This document shows positions 1-5,954 of a DNA stretch of 13,410 nt, piece after piece. A program made the position numbers and the translations under genes. Origin of the DNA: an uncultured Collinsella sp. (lineage in GTDB: Bacteria > Actinomycetota > Coriobacteriia > Coriobacteriales > Coriobacteriaceae). The stretch covers positions 1 through 13,410 of the forward strand of contig CAUDDU010000008.1 in NCBI GenBank assembly GCA_958448375.1, given 5' to 3'. Positions within the stretch are counted from its first letter, which is position 1. The number at the start of each line of letters is the position of its first letter. The notes under the pieces were generated by a model. It was given only the letters and a program-made list of their open reading frames with translations, made no database searches and was not told where the DNA came from.

Positions 1-766
1 CGCTGATGCCGAGCCCTTCCGCTCCGCCATCGATACCGCTAGCCTCGATGAGCTCCATGAGCGCCTGCACGATTCGCTCCACATCGAGCGCCTGCTCCGA
101 GTCGCTTGTCGCTACGAATAACAAGCCTCCGTCATAGGGTGCCAGCATGTTGTGGCATCCGGCGAGGGTCGATTTTGCACAGAGACGTTCGATTTGCAAA
201 AACGTACGCGGGTCGAGGGGCTCTGCAAACGATGCGAACAGGGCGACCGCTTCGTCCAGAAATGACGGGTTGAGACGTCGGATGCGTCGGCAGATGGACT
301 CGGGCGATACGTCTGTCCTCAGGGCATCGATCTCGCGCTGTGCGAAGTCGATGGACGCGAGCTGCTCGATATGCCGTTTGACCTCATAGATGACGCTGTC
401 AAAGAACAGTGAGTCGTCGGTCGTGAGAAAGACCGGGTAGTGCCGCGCGTTGGCGTAGCGGATGGCTTGGTCGGGAATCGGAATGTGCAGGACGTTTTTG
501 ATGATGAGACCGCTCGTTCCCTTGGCGACGAGGTATTTCACGGCTTCAGTGATGAGGTATGGGTCGTCCTTTGCATAGAGGAAGGTGCTGAGGACGATCT
601 CGTCTGAGCTGAAGTTGACGCGCTGGTACTTGTTCTTGAGGCCGGGCATGAGTTCATAATCGAGAATCCCGACGCCGGAGACGGCACGCGAGATGCCATC
701 GCTGCCGGCGATTAGGCGGACCGACCCCTCATATTCCCGTGAGAAGTCCGAGATGGTGTATAGCAT
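1..766 (-). CDS. PucR family transcriptional regulator, N-terminal part (3' end outside window)
   Basis: The minus-strand frame stays open from ATG 766 to the window edge, giving 255 residues without a stop. Residues about 15-135 look like the purine-catabolism regulator PucR N-terminal domain (PF07905 type): a GISRAVSGVGILDYELMPG stretch (24-42), then TSGLIIKN (84-91), IPIPDQAIRYAN (95-106) and PVFLTTDD (111-118). The following part should be the middle linker/GGDEF-like region. The C-terminal helix-turn-helix of PucR proteins would lie beyond base 1. Two in-frame ATGs compete (772 and 766). The AAGGTG ribosome site touches the first and sits 6 nt from the second, so 766 is preferred. The gene is divergent from the reductase/aminotransferase operon, the usual position for a local regulator of amino-acid or purine catabolism. 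Family is fairly sure; ligand and target are inferred. AT content is slightly higher than in the neighbouring enzyme genes. Confidence 0.8.
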   Translation of the reverse strand, partial: MLYTISDFSREYEGSVRLIAGSDGISRAVSGVGILDYELMPGLKNKYQRVNFSSDEIVLSTFLYAKDDPYLITEAVKYLVAKGTSGLIIKNVLHIPIPDQAIRYANARHYPVFLTTDDSLFFDSVIYEVKRHIEQLASIDFAQREIDALRTDVSPESICRRIRRLNPSFLDEAVALFASFAEPLDPRTFLQIERLCAKSTLAGCHNMLAPYDGGLLFVATSDSEQALDVERIVQALMELIEASGIDGGAEGLGIS

Positions 767-983
767 CAGCATCACCTTGTAAATCACTACAAATAGTACA
801 GGTACAAATAGGATAATCGCACATCCATATGCCGTTGATGCGAGAAATAGTTCAAATACCTGTTGATAAAACGAAAAATCAGATTGAGAATCGTTGTAGA
901 TTCCAACAATAAATGACCCTTGGCGGCATCGTTACTAAACCGTACAGTGAAGCAACGTAAAGCTTTTGCTGAGAGGAGCGATG
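767..983. promoter_or_regulatory. Divergent intergenic control region, pucR / reductase operon
   Basis: 217 bp of AT-rich DNA between divergent genes, so promoters for both must lie here or just upstream. A 9-bp direct repeat TACAAATAG occurs at 788-796 and 803-811 (15-bp period), close to the pucR start. ACAGGTA (798-804) is matched by its inverse TACCTGT (857-863). A weak plus-strand promoter candidate is TTGATA (863-868) with GAGAAT 17 bp downstream. TTGT/ACAA (894-908 area) forms a small inverted repeat. These are candidate PucR sites only; no consensus is known to me for this subgroup. Confidence 0.4.
974..978 (+). promoter_or_regulatory. Ribosome binding site of the OCD-family gene
   Basis: AGGAG lies 5 nt before ATG 984 but only 2 nt before ATG 981, and an upstream TTG at 966 would sit ahead of it. 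This favours 984 as the start. Confidence 0.6.
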
Positions 984-2015
984 ATGGGGCAGATGGTGGT
1001 GCTTTCGGCCGAGGAAGTTTCCAAGGTACTGACGATCGAGGATGCGATCGCTGCTGTGGAGGAGGCATATCGCCAGAAGGCAACGGGCAAGGGCGTTGCG
1101 TGGCCGATGGTATATGAGCAGTTCGAACCCGGCGTGGCCGATATGGATATCCGCTCGGGCGAGTTGGCGGGAAGCGGCCTCTTCGGTCTCAAGCTCACTG
1201 CCTGGTTCTCTCAGAATCCTAAAAAGGGGCTGCCCGAGATCTTTGGCACCACGCTGCTGTGCGATAACGCGACGGGCGAGCCGTTGGCGCTGCTCAATGC
1301 CTCTGCCGTCACTGGGCTTCGCACCGGTGCCGCCGCTGCACTCGGTGCCAAGTGGCTGGCTCGGGCGGATGCATCCAAACTGCTTGTTGCGGGTGCCGGC
1401 CATATGAGCACCTATATGGTGGCGGGCGTGCTCGCCGCCTGTCCCAAGGTGAGTGAGGTCAAGGTGTGGGAGCCGGTTTCCGATGCCGCGCCCGAGGCCC
1501 GCGTCGAGCGTATGCGAGACGAGGTCGCCCATATCTTGGGCGCCTGCGAGCATGCTCGCGAGGCATCTACCTATTCCATCGAAGCGACGGCCGACGGCCA
1601 AGGTGCCGCGGCAGAGGCCGACATCATCGTGACGATCACGCCGGCGACCAAGCCCATCATCCCCGATGCATGGGTGCGCCCCGGTACGCATATCTCCTGC
1701 GTCGGTGCCGACATGCCCGGCAAGCAGGAGCTCGCCTCGGCACTTGTCGCCCGTGCCGCTGTTTACGTCGACGACCGCGAGCAATCGGTCGCGTCCGGTG
1801 AGCTGGAGATTCCGGTTGCCGAAGGTGCCATCACGCCCGAGGACATCAAAGCGGAGCTCGGCGAAGTCATCGCCGGCGCGGTTACGGGGCGTTCGGATGA
1901 CGAGCAGGTGACGGTGTTCGATACGTCGGGCATCGCCGTTCAGGACCTTTCGGCATCGAAAATCGCCTACGACCGCGCCGTCGAGGCGGGGCTGGGCACC
2001 GTGGTGGAACTGTAG
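984..2015 (+). CDS. Ornithine cyclodeaminase / mu-crystallin family NAD(P)-dependent reductase
   Basis: 343 residues, the usual length for the OCD/mu-crystallin family (PF02423): NAD(P)-dependent enzymes that include ornithine cyclodeaminase, alanine dehydrogenase and ketimine (piperideine/pyrroline-carboxylate) reductases. Visible family features are GLK (68-70) and GLRTGAAAALGAKWLAR (111-127), whose Arg113 is the conserved substrate-carboxylate Arg. LLVAGAGHMS (133-142) is the Rossmann dinucleotide loop. VGADMPGKQEL (240-250) holds the conserved catalytic-type Asp243. VYVDDREQ (260-267) precedes the C-terminal closure. The loop reads GAGHMS rather than the GxGxQA of classical ornithine cyclodeaminase, and the VWEP that follows recalls ketimine reductases such as plant SARD4. 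The substrate is therefore left open. It is the first gene of an operon, 24 nt ahead of the aminotransferase. Start chosen by AGGAG spacing (981 and 993 are alternatives). Confidence 0.88.
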   Translation: MGQMVVLSAEEVSKVLTIEDAIAAVEEAYRQKATGKGVAWPMVYEQFEPGVADMDIRSGELAGSGLFGLKLTAWFSQNPKKGLPEIFGTTLLCDNATGEPLALLNASAVTGLRTGAAAALGAKWLARADASKLLVAGAGHMSTYMVAGVLAACPKVSEVKVWEPVSDAAPEARVERMRDEVAHILGACEHAREASTYSIEATADGQGAAAEADIIVTITPATKPIIPDAWVRPGTHISCVGADMPGKQELASALVARAAVYVDDREQSVASGELEIPVAEGAITPEDIKAELGEVIAGAVTGRSDDEQVTVFDTSGIAVQDLSASKIAYDRAVEAGLGTVVEL

Positions 2016-2039
2016 GAAAGTCAAGGAAAGGAAGCGACA

Positions 2040-3170
2040 ATGCAGATCAAGGATTTCGCCGTCGAGCAGTGGATGAACGAGTGGGAGACCAAGTGCACCT
2101 ACAACGTTGCGGAGACGTGCGTCTACTCCCTCACGCTCGACCAGCTGTTCGAGCTTACGAACACCGACAAGAAGGCGTGGCTCAACAGCCTGTGCTCGCG
2201 CCGATTCACCTACGGAGACATCGAGGGGCAGCCCGGCTTCCTCGAGGGGGTCGCGCGTCTCTATAAGACGGTCGAGCCCGGGCATATCGTACCCACGCAC
2301 GGCGCGACCGGCGCCAACTCCCTGGTTATTTCCACGCTTGTCGAACCGGGCGATCATGTAGTCTCCGTCAAGCCCACCTACCAGCAGCTTTACTCGATTC
2401 CCGAGATGTGCGGTGCGAAGGTCGATATCCTTCAGCTCGACCGCATGAACGGCTACCACGTCGACGTCGACGCGCTCGATGCCCTGGTGACCGACGATAC
2501 CAAGCTCATCTGCATCAATAACCCGGACAACCCCACGGGCGCCCTGCTCGACACCGATACGCTCAAGGCGATTGTCGAGGTCGCACGCAAACACGACGCG
2601 TGGGTGCTCTGCGACGAGGTCTACCGTCTGCTTACTCAGACGGATGAGTACTCCGAGTCCGTGATTGACCTGTACGACAAGGCCATCGTCACCGCATCCA
2701 TGTCCAAGGTCTGGTCGTTCGCCGGCCTGCGTCTGGGCTGGGCGGTTACCAAGAGCCCGGAGCTCCGTCGCGCACTGCTCTCGCATCGCGACTACAACCT
2801 GATTTCCGCCGGCATATTCAGCGAGTCGGTGGCGGAGCTGATTCTGGGCAACGCTTCCGTGATCCTTGAGCGCAGCCGTCGCATCGTCCGTCAGAACCTT
2901 GCTGTTCTGGAGAAGTGGGTCGAGAGCGAGCCGCACCTGTCGTTCGTCAAGCCCGAGGCGGGTACCACCGCGCTCGTGTATTACGACTACGACATCGACT
3001 CCAGGACGTTCTGCGTCGACATGATTAAGAAGTCCGGCGCGCTCGTCACCCCGGGCGATTGCTTCGAGGAGCCCAAGAGCATGCGCATCGGCTATGCATA
3101 TTCCGATAACACCGACGACCTGCAGAAGGGCCTGGATGCCATCTCTGCGTACATGCGTACGCTCGAGTAG
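2040..3170 (+). CDS. PLP-dependent aminotransferase, class I/II (fold type I)
   Basis: 376 residues. Fold-type I hallmarks are in order: the THGATGANSL phosphate-binding turn (86-95), the stacking aromatic in KPTYQQLY (111-118), NNPDNPTG (160-167), CDEVY (191-195) with Asp192 for the PLP pyridine nitrogen, MSKVWSFAGLRLGW (221-234) with Schiff-base Lys223 and Arg231, and SMRIGYAY (347-354) with Arg349 as the likely substrate alpha-carboxylate Arg. The N-terminus (WMNEWE, then ETCVYSLTL at 25-33) resembles the aminotransferase subgroup near capreomycidine-synthase-like enzymes rather than plain AspC. An AAAGGAAG ribosome site ends 5 nt before ATG 2040. It follows the OCD-family reductase by 24 nt, so the two are almost surely cotranscribed. 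Amino donor and product cannot be read from sequence; a diamino or branched amino acid is plausible from the partner enzyme. Confidence 0.9.
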   Translation: MQIKDFAVEQWMNEWETKCTYNVAETCVYSLTLDQLFELTNTDKKAWLNSLCSRRFTYGDIEGQPGFLEGVARLYKTVEPGHIVPTHGATGANSLVISTLVEPGDHVVSVKPTYQQLYSIPEMCGAKVDILQLDRMNGYHVDVDALDALVTDDTKLICINNPDNPTGALLDTDTLKAIVEVARKHDAWVLCDEVYRLLTQTDEYSESVIDLYDKAIVTASMSKVWSFAGLRLGWAVTKSPELRRALLSHRDYNLISAGIFSESVAELILGNASVILERSRRIVRQNLAVLEKWVESEPHLSFVKPEAGTTALVYYDYDIDSRTFCVDMIKKSGALVTPGDCFEEPKSMRIGYAYSDNTDDLQKGLDAISAYMRTLE

Positions 3171-3190
3171 AGGCTCGAGGTCGAAGTGAT

Positions 3191-3230
3191 GGGGCCGATC
3201 GGTTTAGGACCGGTCGGCCCCTATTTTCTC
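3191..3230 (+). terminator. Rho-independent terminator of the reductase-aminotransferase operon
   Basis: A 13-bp stem (3191-3203 with 3209-3221) and a 5-nt loop TTAGG are followed by TATTTTCTC. The only non-Watson-Crick pair (T3199-G3213) is a G-U wobble on the plus strand. It lies 20 bp after the aminotransferase stop. Confidence 0.88.
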
Positions 3231-3261
3231 TCAAGGCTACCGAACACTATTGTCACATTAG

Positions 3262-3299
3262 ATGCCCACGGGGTCGCATCGCTGCGACGCCGTGGGCAT
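3262..3299. repeat. 17-bp-arm palindrome upstream of the response regulator
   Basis: Arms 3262-3278 and 3283-3299 pair at 16 of 17 positions around the 4-nt centre TCGC; the single mismatch is G-G (3272/3289). The right arm runs into CATAAT (3297-3302), a fair -10 hexamer, and the gene starts 42 bp further on. There is no T-tract. It could be an operator over the -35/spacer region, or a structural repeat. Confidence 0.7.
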
Positions 3300-3302
3300 A
3301 AT
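3297..3302 (+). promoter_or_regulatory. Candidate -10 box for the two-component operon
   Basis: CATAAT matches TATAAT at 5 of 6 positions and lies 38 bp before ATG 3341. No good -35 hexamer is seen 16-18 bp upstream, because that stretch is inside the palindrome. An activator-dependent promoter is possible. Confidence 0.35.
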
Positions 3303-3340
3303 GGTGTGGAAAGTGCAAGTTACGAGAAACGGGAGGACAC

Positions 3341-4012
3341 ATGGCGCTGATCTATGTCGTTGAGGACGACGAGCCCATTCGTCGTGAGCTTGTCGACATC
3401 CTTGCCCGCGCCGGTTTTGAGGTTGAGACATGCGAATCGTTTGAGCATGTCTCGCGCGATATTCTCGCCGCCGCGCCCGACCTGGTGCTGCTCGACCTCA
3501 CGCTTCCCGTTAAGGACGGCCAGCATATCTGCCACGAGGTTCGCCGCGAATCCGAGGTTCCCATCATCGTCCTCACGTCGCGCACGACCGAGATCGACGA
3601 GGTCATGGCCATGACGCTCGGTGCGGACGACTTTGTTCCCAAGCCCTACAGCGCCCGTGTGCTCGTGGCGCGCATCAATGCCTTGCTGCGTCGCACCGCG
3701 GCGGCAGGCGAGCGCAGCACGCTCGTCCACAAGGGACTGGAGCTCGACCTCGCCCGCTCCATGGTCACCAATACGGCAACCGGCGACAGTACCGAGCTCA
3801 CCAAAAACGAGCTGCGTATCCTCTCGCTGCTCTTGGGTCGCGCGGGCAAGATTGTCTCGCGTCCGGCCATCATGCAGGACCTGTGGGACTCCGACGCCTT
3901 CGTGGACGACAATACGCTCACCGTCAACATCAACCGCCTGCGCGCCACGCTCGAAAAAATCGGCATCAAGGGGTATTTGACGACGCATCGCGGCCAAGGT
4001 TATTCGGTCTAG
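3341..4012 (+). CDS. OmpR-family DNA-binding response regulator
   Basis: 223 residues, standard for the OmpR/PhoB family. The receiver domain (1-118) has the acidic pocket Glu8-Asp9-Asp10, phosphorylation site Asp52 in LLDLTLP, switch Thr79 in VLTS and Lys101 in PKPY. The winged helix-turn-helix (about 125-223) contains LTKNELRILSLLL (153-165), the recognition-helix region DDNTLTVNINRLRATLEK (189-206) and the terminal wing HRGQGYSV. GGGAGG ends 4 nt before the ATG. The partner kinase begins 9 nt after the stop, so they form one operon. Because the kinase looks like a Bce/antimicrobial-peptide sensor, the regulon may concern cell-envelope stress; this is inference. The palindrome just upstream may be a binding site for this protein. 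Confidence 0.93.
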   Translation: MALIYVVEDDEPIRRELVDILARAGFEVETCESFEHVSRDILAAAPDLVLLDLTLPVKDGQHICHEVRRESEVPIIVLTSRTTEIDEVMAMTLGADDFVPKPYSARVLVARINALLRRTAAAGERSTLVHKGLELDLARSMVTNTATGDSTELTKNELRILSLLLGRAGKIVSRPAIMQDLWDSDAFVDDNTLTVNINRLRATLEKIGIKGYLTTHRGQGYSV

Positions 4013-4021
4013 GGGCCGGCT

Positions 4022-5065
4022 ATGTCGTTTGGCAAGTTCTTTAAAGATGCGCTGCTTCCCGTCGCCGTGTGGACGTGCGGCGTGCTGCTGAGCTGCTTTG
4101 TGCTGACGGTCGCCGGTGCTTCGACATCTATTGTGGTCGTGGCGGTCGGCGTGTCCTTTATCTTCGGTATGCTCGGCATCGTGATCGAGTACGCGCGCCG
4201 TCGTCGTTTTCTGCGCCAGCTGGAGCGTGCGGCAGAGGAGCTCGAGAGTCCCGCATGGGTGCAGGAGATGGTGCAATGCCCGACCTATGCCGAGGGCGAG
4301 CTCGAGTACGAGGTCTTGCGCCGGGTGGGCAAAGCCGCTTGTGACGAGGTTGCCGAAGGCAGGCGCCAGACCGATGACTATCGCGACTATATCGAGAGCT
4401 GGGTCCACGAGGCCAAGCTGCCCCTGGCGGCAGCTCATCTGATTTTGGAAAACCTGGATGGCAGCGAAGACGACCTGTCGCGTGTGGATGACCTGGGTCG
4501 CGAGCTGGCTCGCGTGGAGCGCTATATCGACCAGGCGCTGTACTACGCGCGCTCGGAAGTCGTGGAGCGCGACTACCTGATTCGCCGCTGGGATCTCAAG
4601 ACCTTGGTGACGGGCGCGATTAAAGCCAACGCGCGCGAGCTCATTGCGGCGCACGTGGCCCCGGTGTGCGAGAACCTCGACTTCGAGGTCTTTACCGACG
4701 AGAAGTGGCTTGAGTTCATTCTGGGCCAGCTCATTCAGAACAGCATTAAATATGCGCGTGAGGACGGCGCAAAGATCGTGTTTTCGGGTGCGTTGCTGGA
4801 CGAGGGCCTGGCGAGTGAACGAATCGAGCTCACCGTCGCGGACAACGGCTGCGGCGTGTGTGCGGCAGACCTTCCGCGCGTGTTCGAGAAGGGCTTTACC
4901 GGCGACAACGGCCGCACCACCAAGCGCGCAACGGGTATCGGCCTCTACCTGGTGGCGCGCCTGTGCTCCAAGATGGGCATCGACGTCACCGCGGCATCGG
5001 AGCCGGGCGAGGGCTTCGTCGTCACGTTCGCCTTCTCAACTAACAAGTTCCAATATTTCGAGTAG
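4022..5065 (+). CDS. Sensor histidine kinase, short intramembrane-sensing (BceS-like) type
   Basis: 347 residues. Two transmembrane helices (about 10-31 and 36-56) are separated by only a few residues, so there is almost no extracellular sensor domain. The dimerisation/phosphoacceptor region is YIESWVHEAKLPLAAAHLIL (123-142) with phosphoacceptor His129. This WVHE-K-PL form is the one seen in BceS/GraS kinases that sense peptide antibiotics through an ABC transporter. The HATPase domain follows: N-box QLIQNSIKYA (237-246), DNGCG (274-278), F-box RVFEKGFTG (286-294) and the G2 box GIGLYLV (305-311). All catalytic motifs are present. Start ATG 4022 has only a weak AGGGG ribosome site, consistent with translational coupling to the regulator 9 nt upstream. 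No BceAB-type transporter gene is in the window, which is unusual for this kinase type. Confidence 0.9.
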   Translation: MSFGKFFKDALLPVAVWTCGVLLSCFVLTVAGASTSIVVVAVGVSFIFGMLGIVIEYARRRRFLRQLERAAEELESPAWVQEMVQCPTYAEGELEYEVLRRVGKAACDEVAEGRRQTDDYRDYIESWVHEAKLPLAAAHLILENLDGSEDDLSRVDDLGRELARVERYIDQALYYARSEVVERDYLIRRWDLKTLVTGAIKANARELIAAHVAPVCENLDFEVFTDEKWLEFILGQLIQNSIKYAREDGAKIVFSGALLDEGLASERIELTVADNGCGVCAADLPRVFEKGFTGDNGRTTKRATGIGLYLVARLCSKMGIDVTAASEPGEGFVVTFAFSTNKFQYFE

Positions 5066-5096
5066 CGCACGCGGCAGACGCCCGCCCAAACAAAAA

Positions 5097-5136
5097 CGTG
5101 CCGCCCCAAACGGGGCGGCACGCCATCTTTCTTATC
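5097..5136 (+). terminator. Rho-independent terminator of the two-component operon
   Basis: A perfect 11-bp stem (5097-5107 with 5112-5122), AAAC loop, then CCATCTTTCTTATC. It lies 31 bp after the kinase stop. It is preceded by A-rich CAAAAAC, which would give T's on the other strand, so it could also stop transcription arriving from usp on the minus strand. Confidence 0.82.
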
Positions 5137-5164
5137 AGCCAACTCGCTGAAGTACGGTGACGAA

Positions 5165-5255
5165 GGCGCAAGGCCGGGAGGGGTTATCTAAGCCGACATC
5201 CCGCAGCCGCGAAGCGGCGAGGACGTCGGCGTGATAACCCCGCAGGCCTTGCGCC
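5165..5255 (-). repeat. 91-bp nested palindrome in the usp 3' region
   Basis: Four nested stems: 5165-5175/5245-5255 (11 bp), 5180-5187/5234-5241 (8 bp), 5193-5200/5222-5229 (8 bp) and 5206-5210/5214-5218 (5 bp, GAA loop). The one imperfect pair (A5198/C5224) becomes a U-G wobble if transcribed from the minus strand, the usp strand. It starts 13 bp after the usp stop and has no T-tract of its own. It may be a 3'-UTR RNA structure or a dispersed intergenic repeat. Confidence 0.8.
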
Positions 5256-5268
5256 GGCGGGAAGGAAC

Positions 5269-5706
5269 CTACTTCACGACCAAAATGTCGCAGTCCGTAT
5301 TGCGCAGCAGGAACGTCGAAATCGAACCCAGTAGCGCATACTTAATTGAGGACAGGCCGCGGGCGCCGCAGAGCACCAGATCGGGCTTGACCACGTCGAG
5401 CATCTCGTCCTTGAGTGTCTCGCGAATACGGCCGGCGCGAATCATGACCTCGACCTCGGGAATGTCGGGATTGGCCTTGGCCTCTTCGAGCTGCTTGGCG
5501 ATGGAGTTCTTAAATGCCTCCTCTAGGCCGTTGACCAGATCGACCGGATAGGAACCGGCGCTCTCGAGCGCCGTGGAATCGATGACGTGACCGATGATCA
5601 GCTTGGCGCCATTGTTCGCGGCGACCTTGATGGCGCGCGCGAGCACAAAATCCTGCTGCTCAGTACCGTCGAGCGAAACAAATACCTTGGTGTAGCCCTC
5701 GTTCAT
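5269..5706 (-). CDS. Universal stress protein, UspA family, ATP-binding type
   Basis: 145 residues, one Usp domain. The N-terminus KVFVSLDGTEQQ (7-18) is the typical first beta strand and nucleotide-contacting Asp13. LIIGHVID (36-43) is the second strand. The C-terminal G-2x-G-9x-G-S motif is complete: Gly114, Gly117, Gly127, Ser128 in CGARGLSSIKYALLGS. This predicts an ATP-binding subgroup member (MJ0577-like) rather than a non-binding UspA. The family helps cells survive starvation and other stress; its exact role here is unknown. A strong AAGGAGG ribosome site lies 5 nt before ATG 5706. The gene stands alone, convergent with the kinase gene and divergent from uppP. Confidence 0.93.
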   Translation of the reverse strand: MNEGYTKVFVSLDGTEQQDFVLARAIKVAANNGAKLIIGHVIDSTALESAGSYPVDLVNGLEEAFKNSIAKQLEEAKANPDIPEVEVMIRAGRIRETLKDEMLDVVKPDLVLCGARGLSSIKYALLGSISTFLLRNTDCDILVVK

Positions 5707-5954
5707 GGTTTCCTCCTTGGTCTATCGCACGGGCGTGGAGCTCGTGCATCGGGCGGACGCGGATGCGTGGCCGCCGGACACTTTATCTTGTTGCAGTTAT
5801 ACCCAAGGATTTGGGTTTGACCGCTCGCAATTCTGTGAACGGGCGAGTTTTTTGGTAAGGGTGGGCGCGGCCGCTGCCGAACGGTTGATAATGGGACATC
5901 GCCCGCAACCGTCCGCAGAACAACTATCGGCGGGTGTCTAACGAGGGGGTCCCT
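5707..5954. promoter_or_regulatory. Divergent usp / uppP intergenic region
   Basis: 248 bp with the promoters of both genes. On the minus strand TATAAC (5801-5796) is a reasonable usp -10. It abuts the inverted repeat ACCCAA-N4-TTGGGT (5801-5816), a candidate operator in the usp promoter spacer. On the plus strand GATAAT (5887-5892) is a possible uppP -10, without a convincing -35. Nothing else is recognisable. Confidence 0.4.
5943..5949 (+). promoter_or_regulatory. Ribosome binding site setting a TTG start for uppP
   Basis: GAGGGGG ends 5 nt before TTG 5955. The upstream in-frame GTG (5934) has no such site. The TTG gives an N-terminus MDIIELLK typical of UppP proteins. Confidence 0.65.

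Noticed and set aside
879..2936. 685-residue open frame on the minus strand
   Set aside because: It runs antisense across two well-supported enzyme genes, has no recognisable domain or ribosome site, and is a shadow expected from high third-position GC.
3320..4654. 444-residue minus-strand frame across the regulator and kinase
   Set aside because: Antisense to two genes with all catalytic motifs; no family resemblance.
5824..5853. 5-bp hairpin followed by six T in the usp/uppP gap
   Set aside because: The stem is short, the loop is 14 nt and no plus-strand gene ends there; probably chance.
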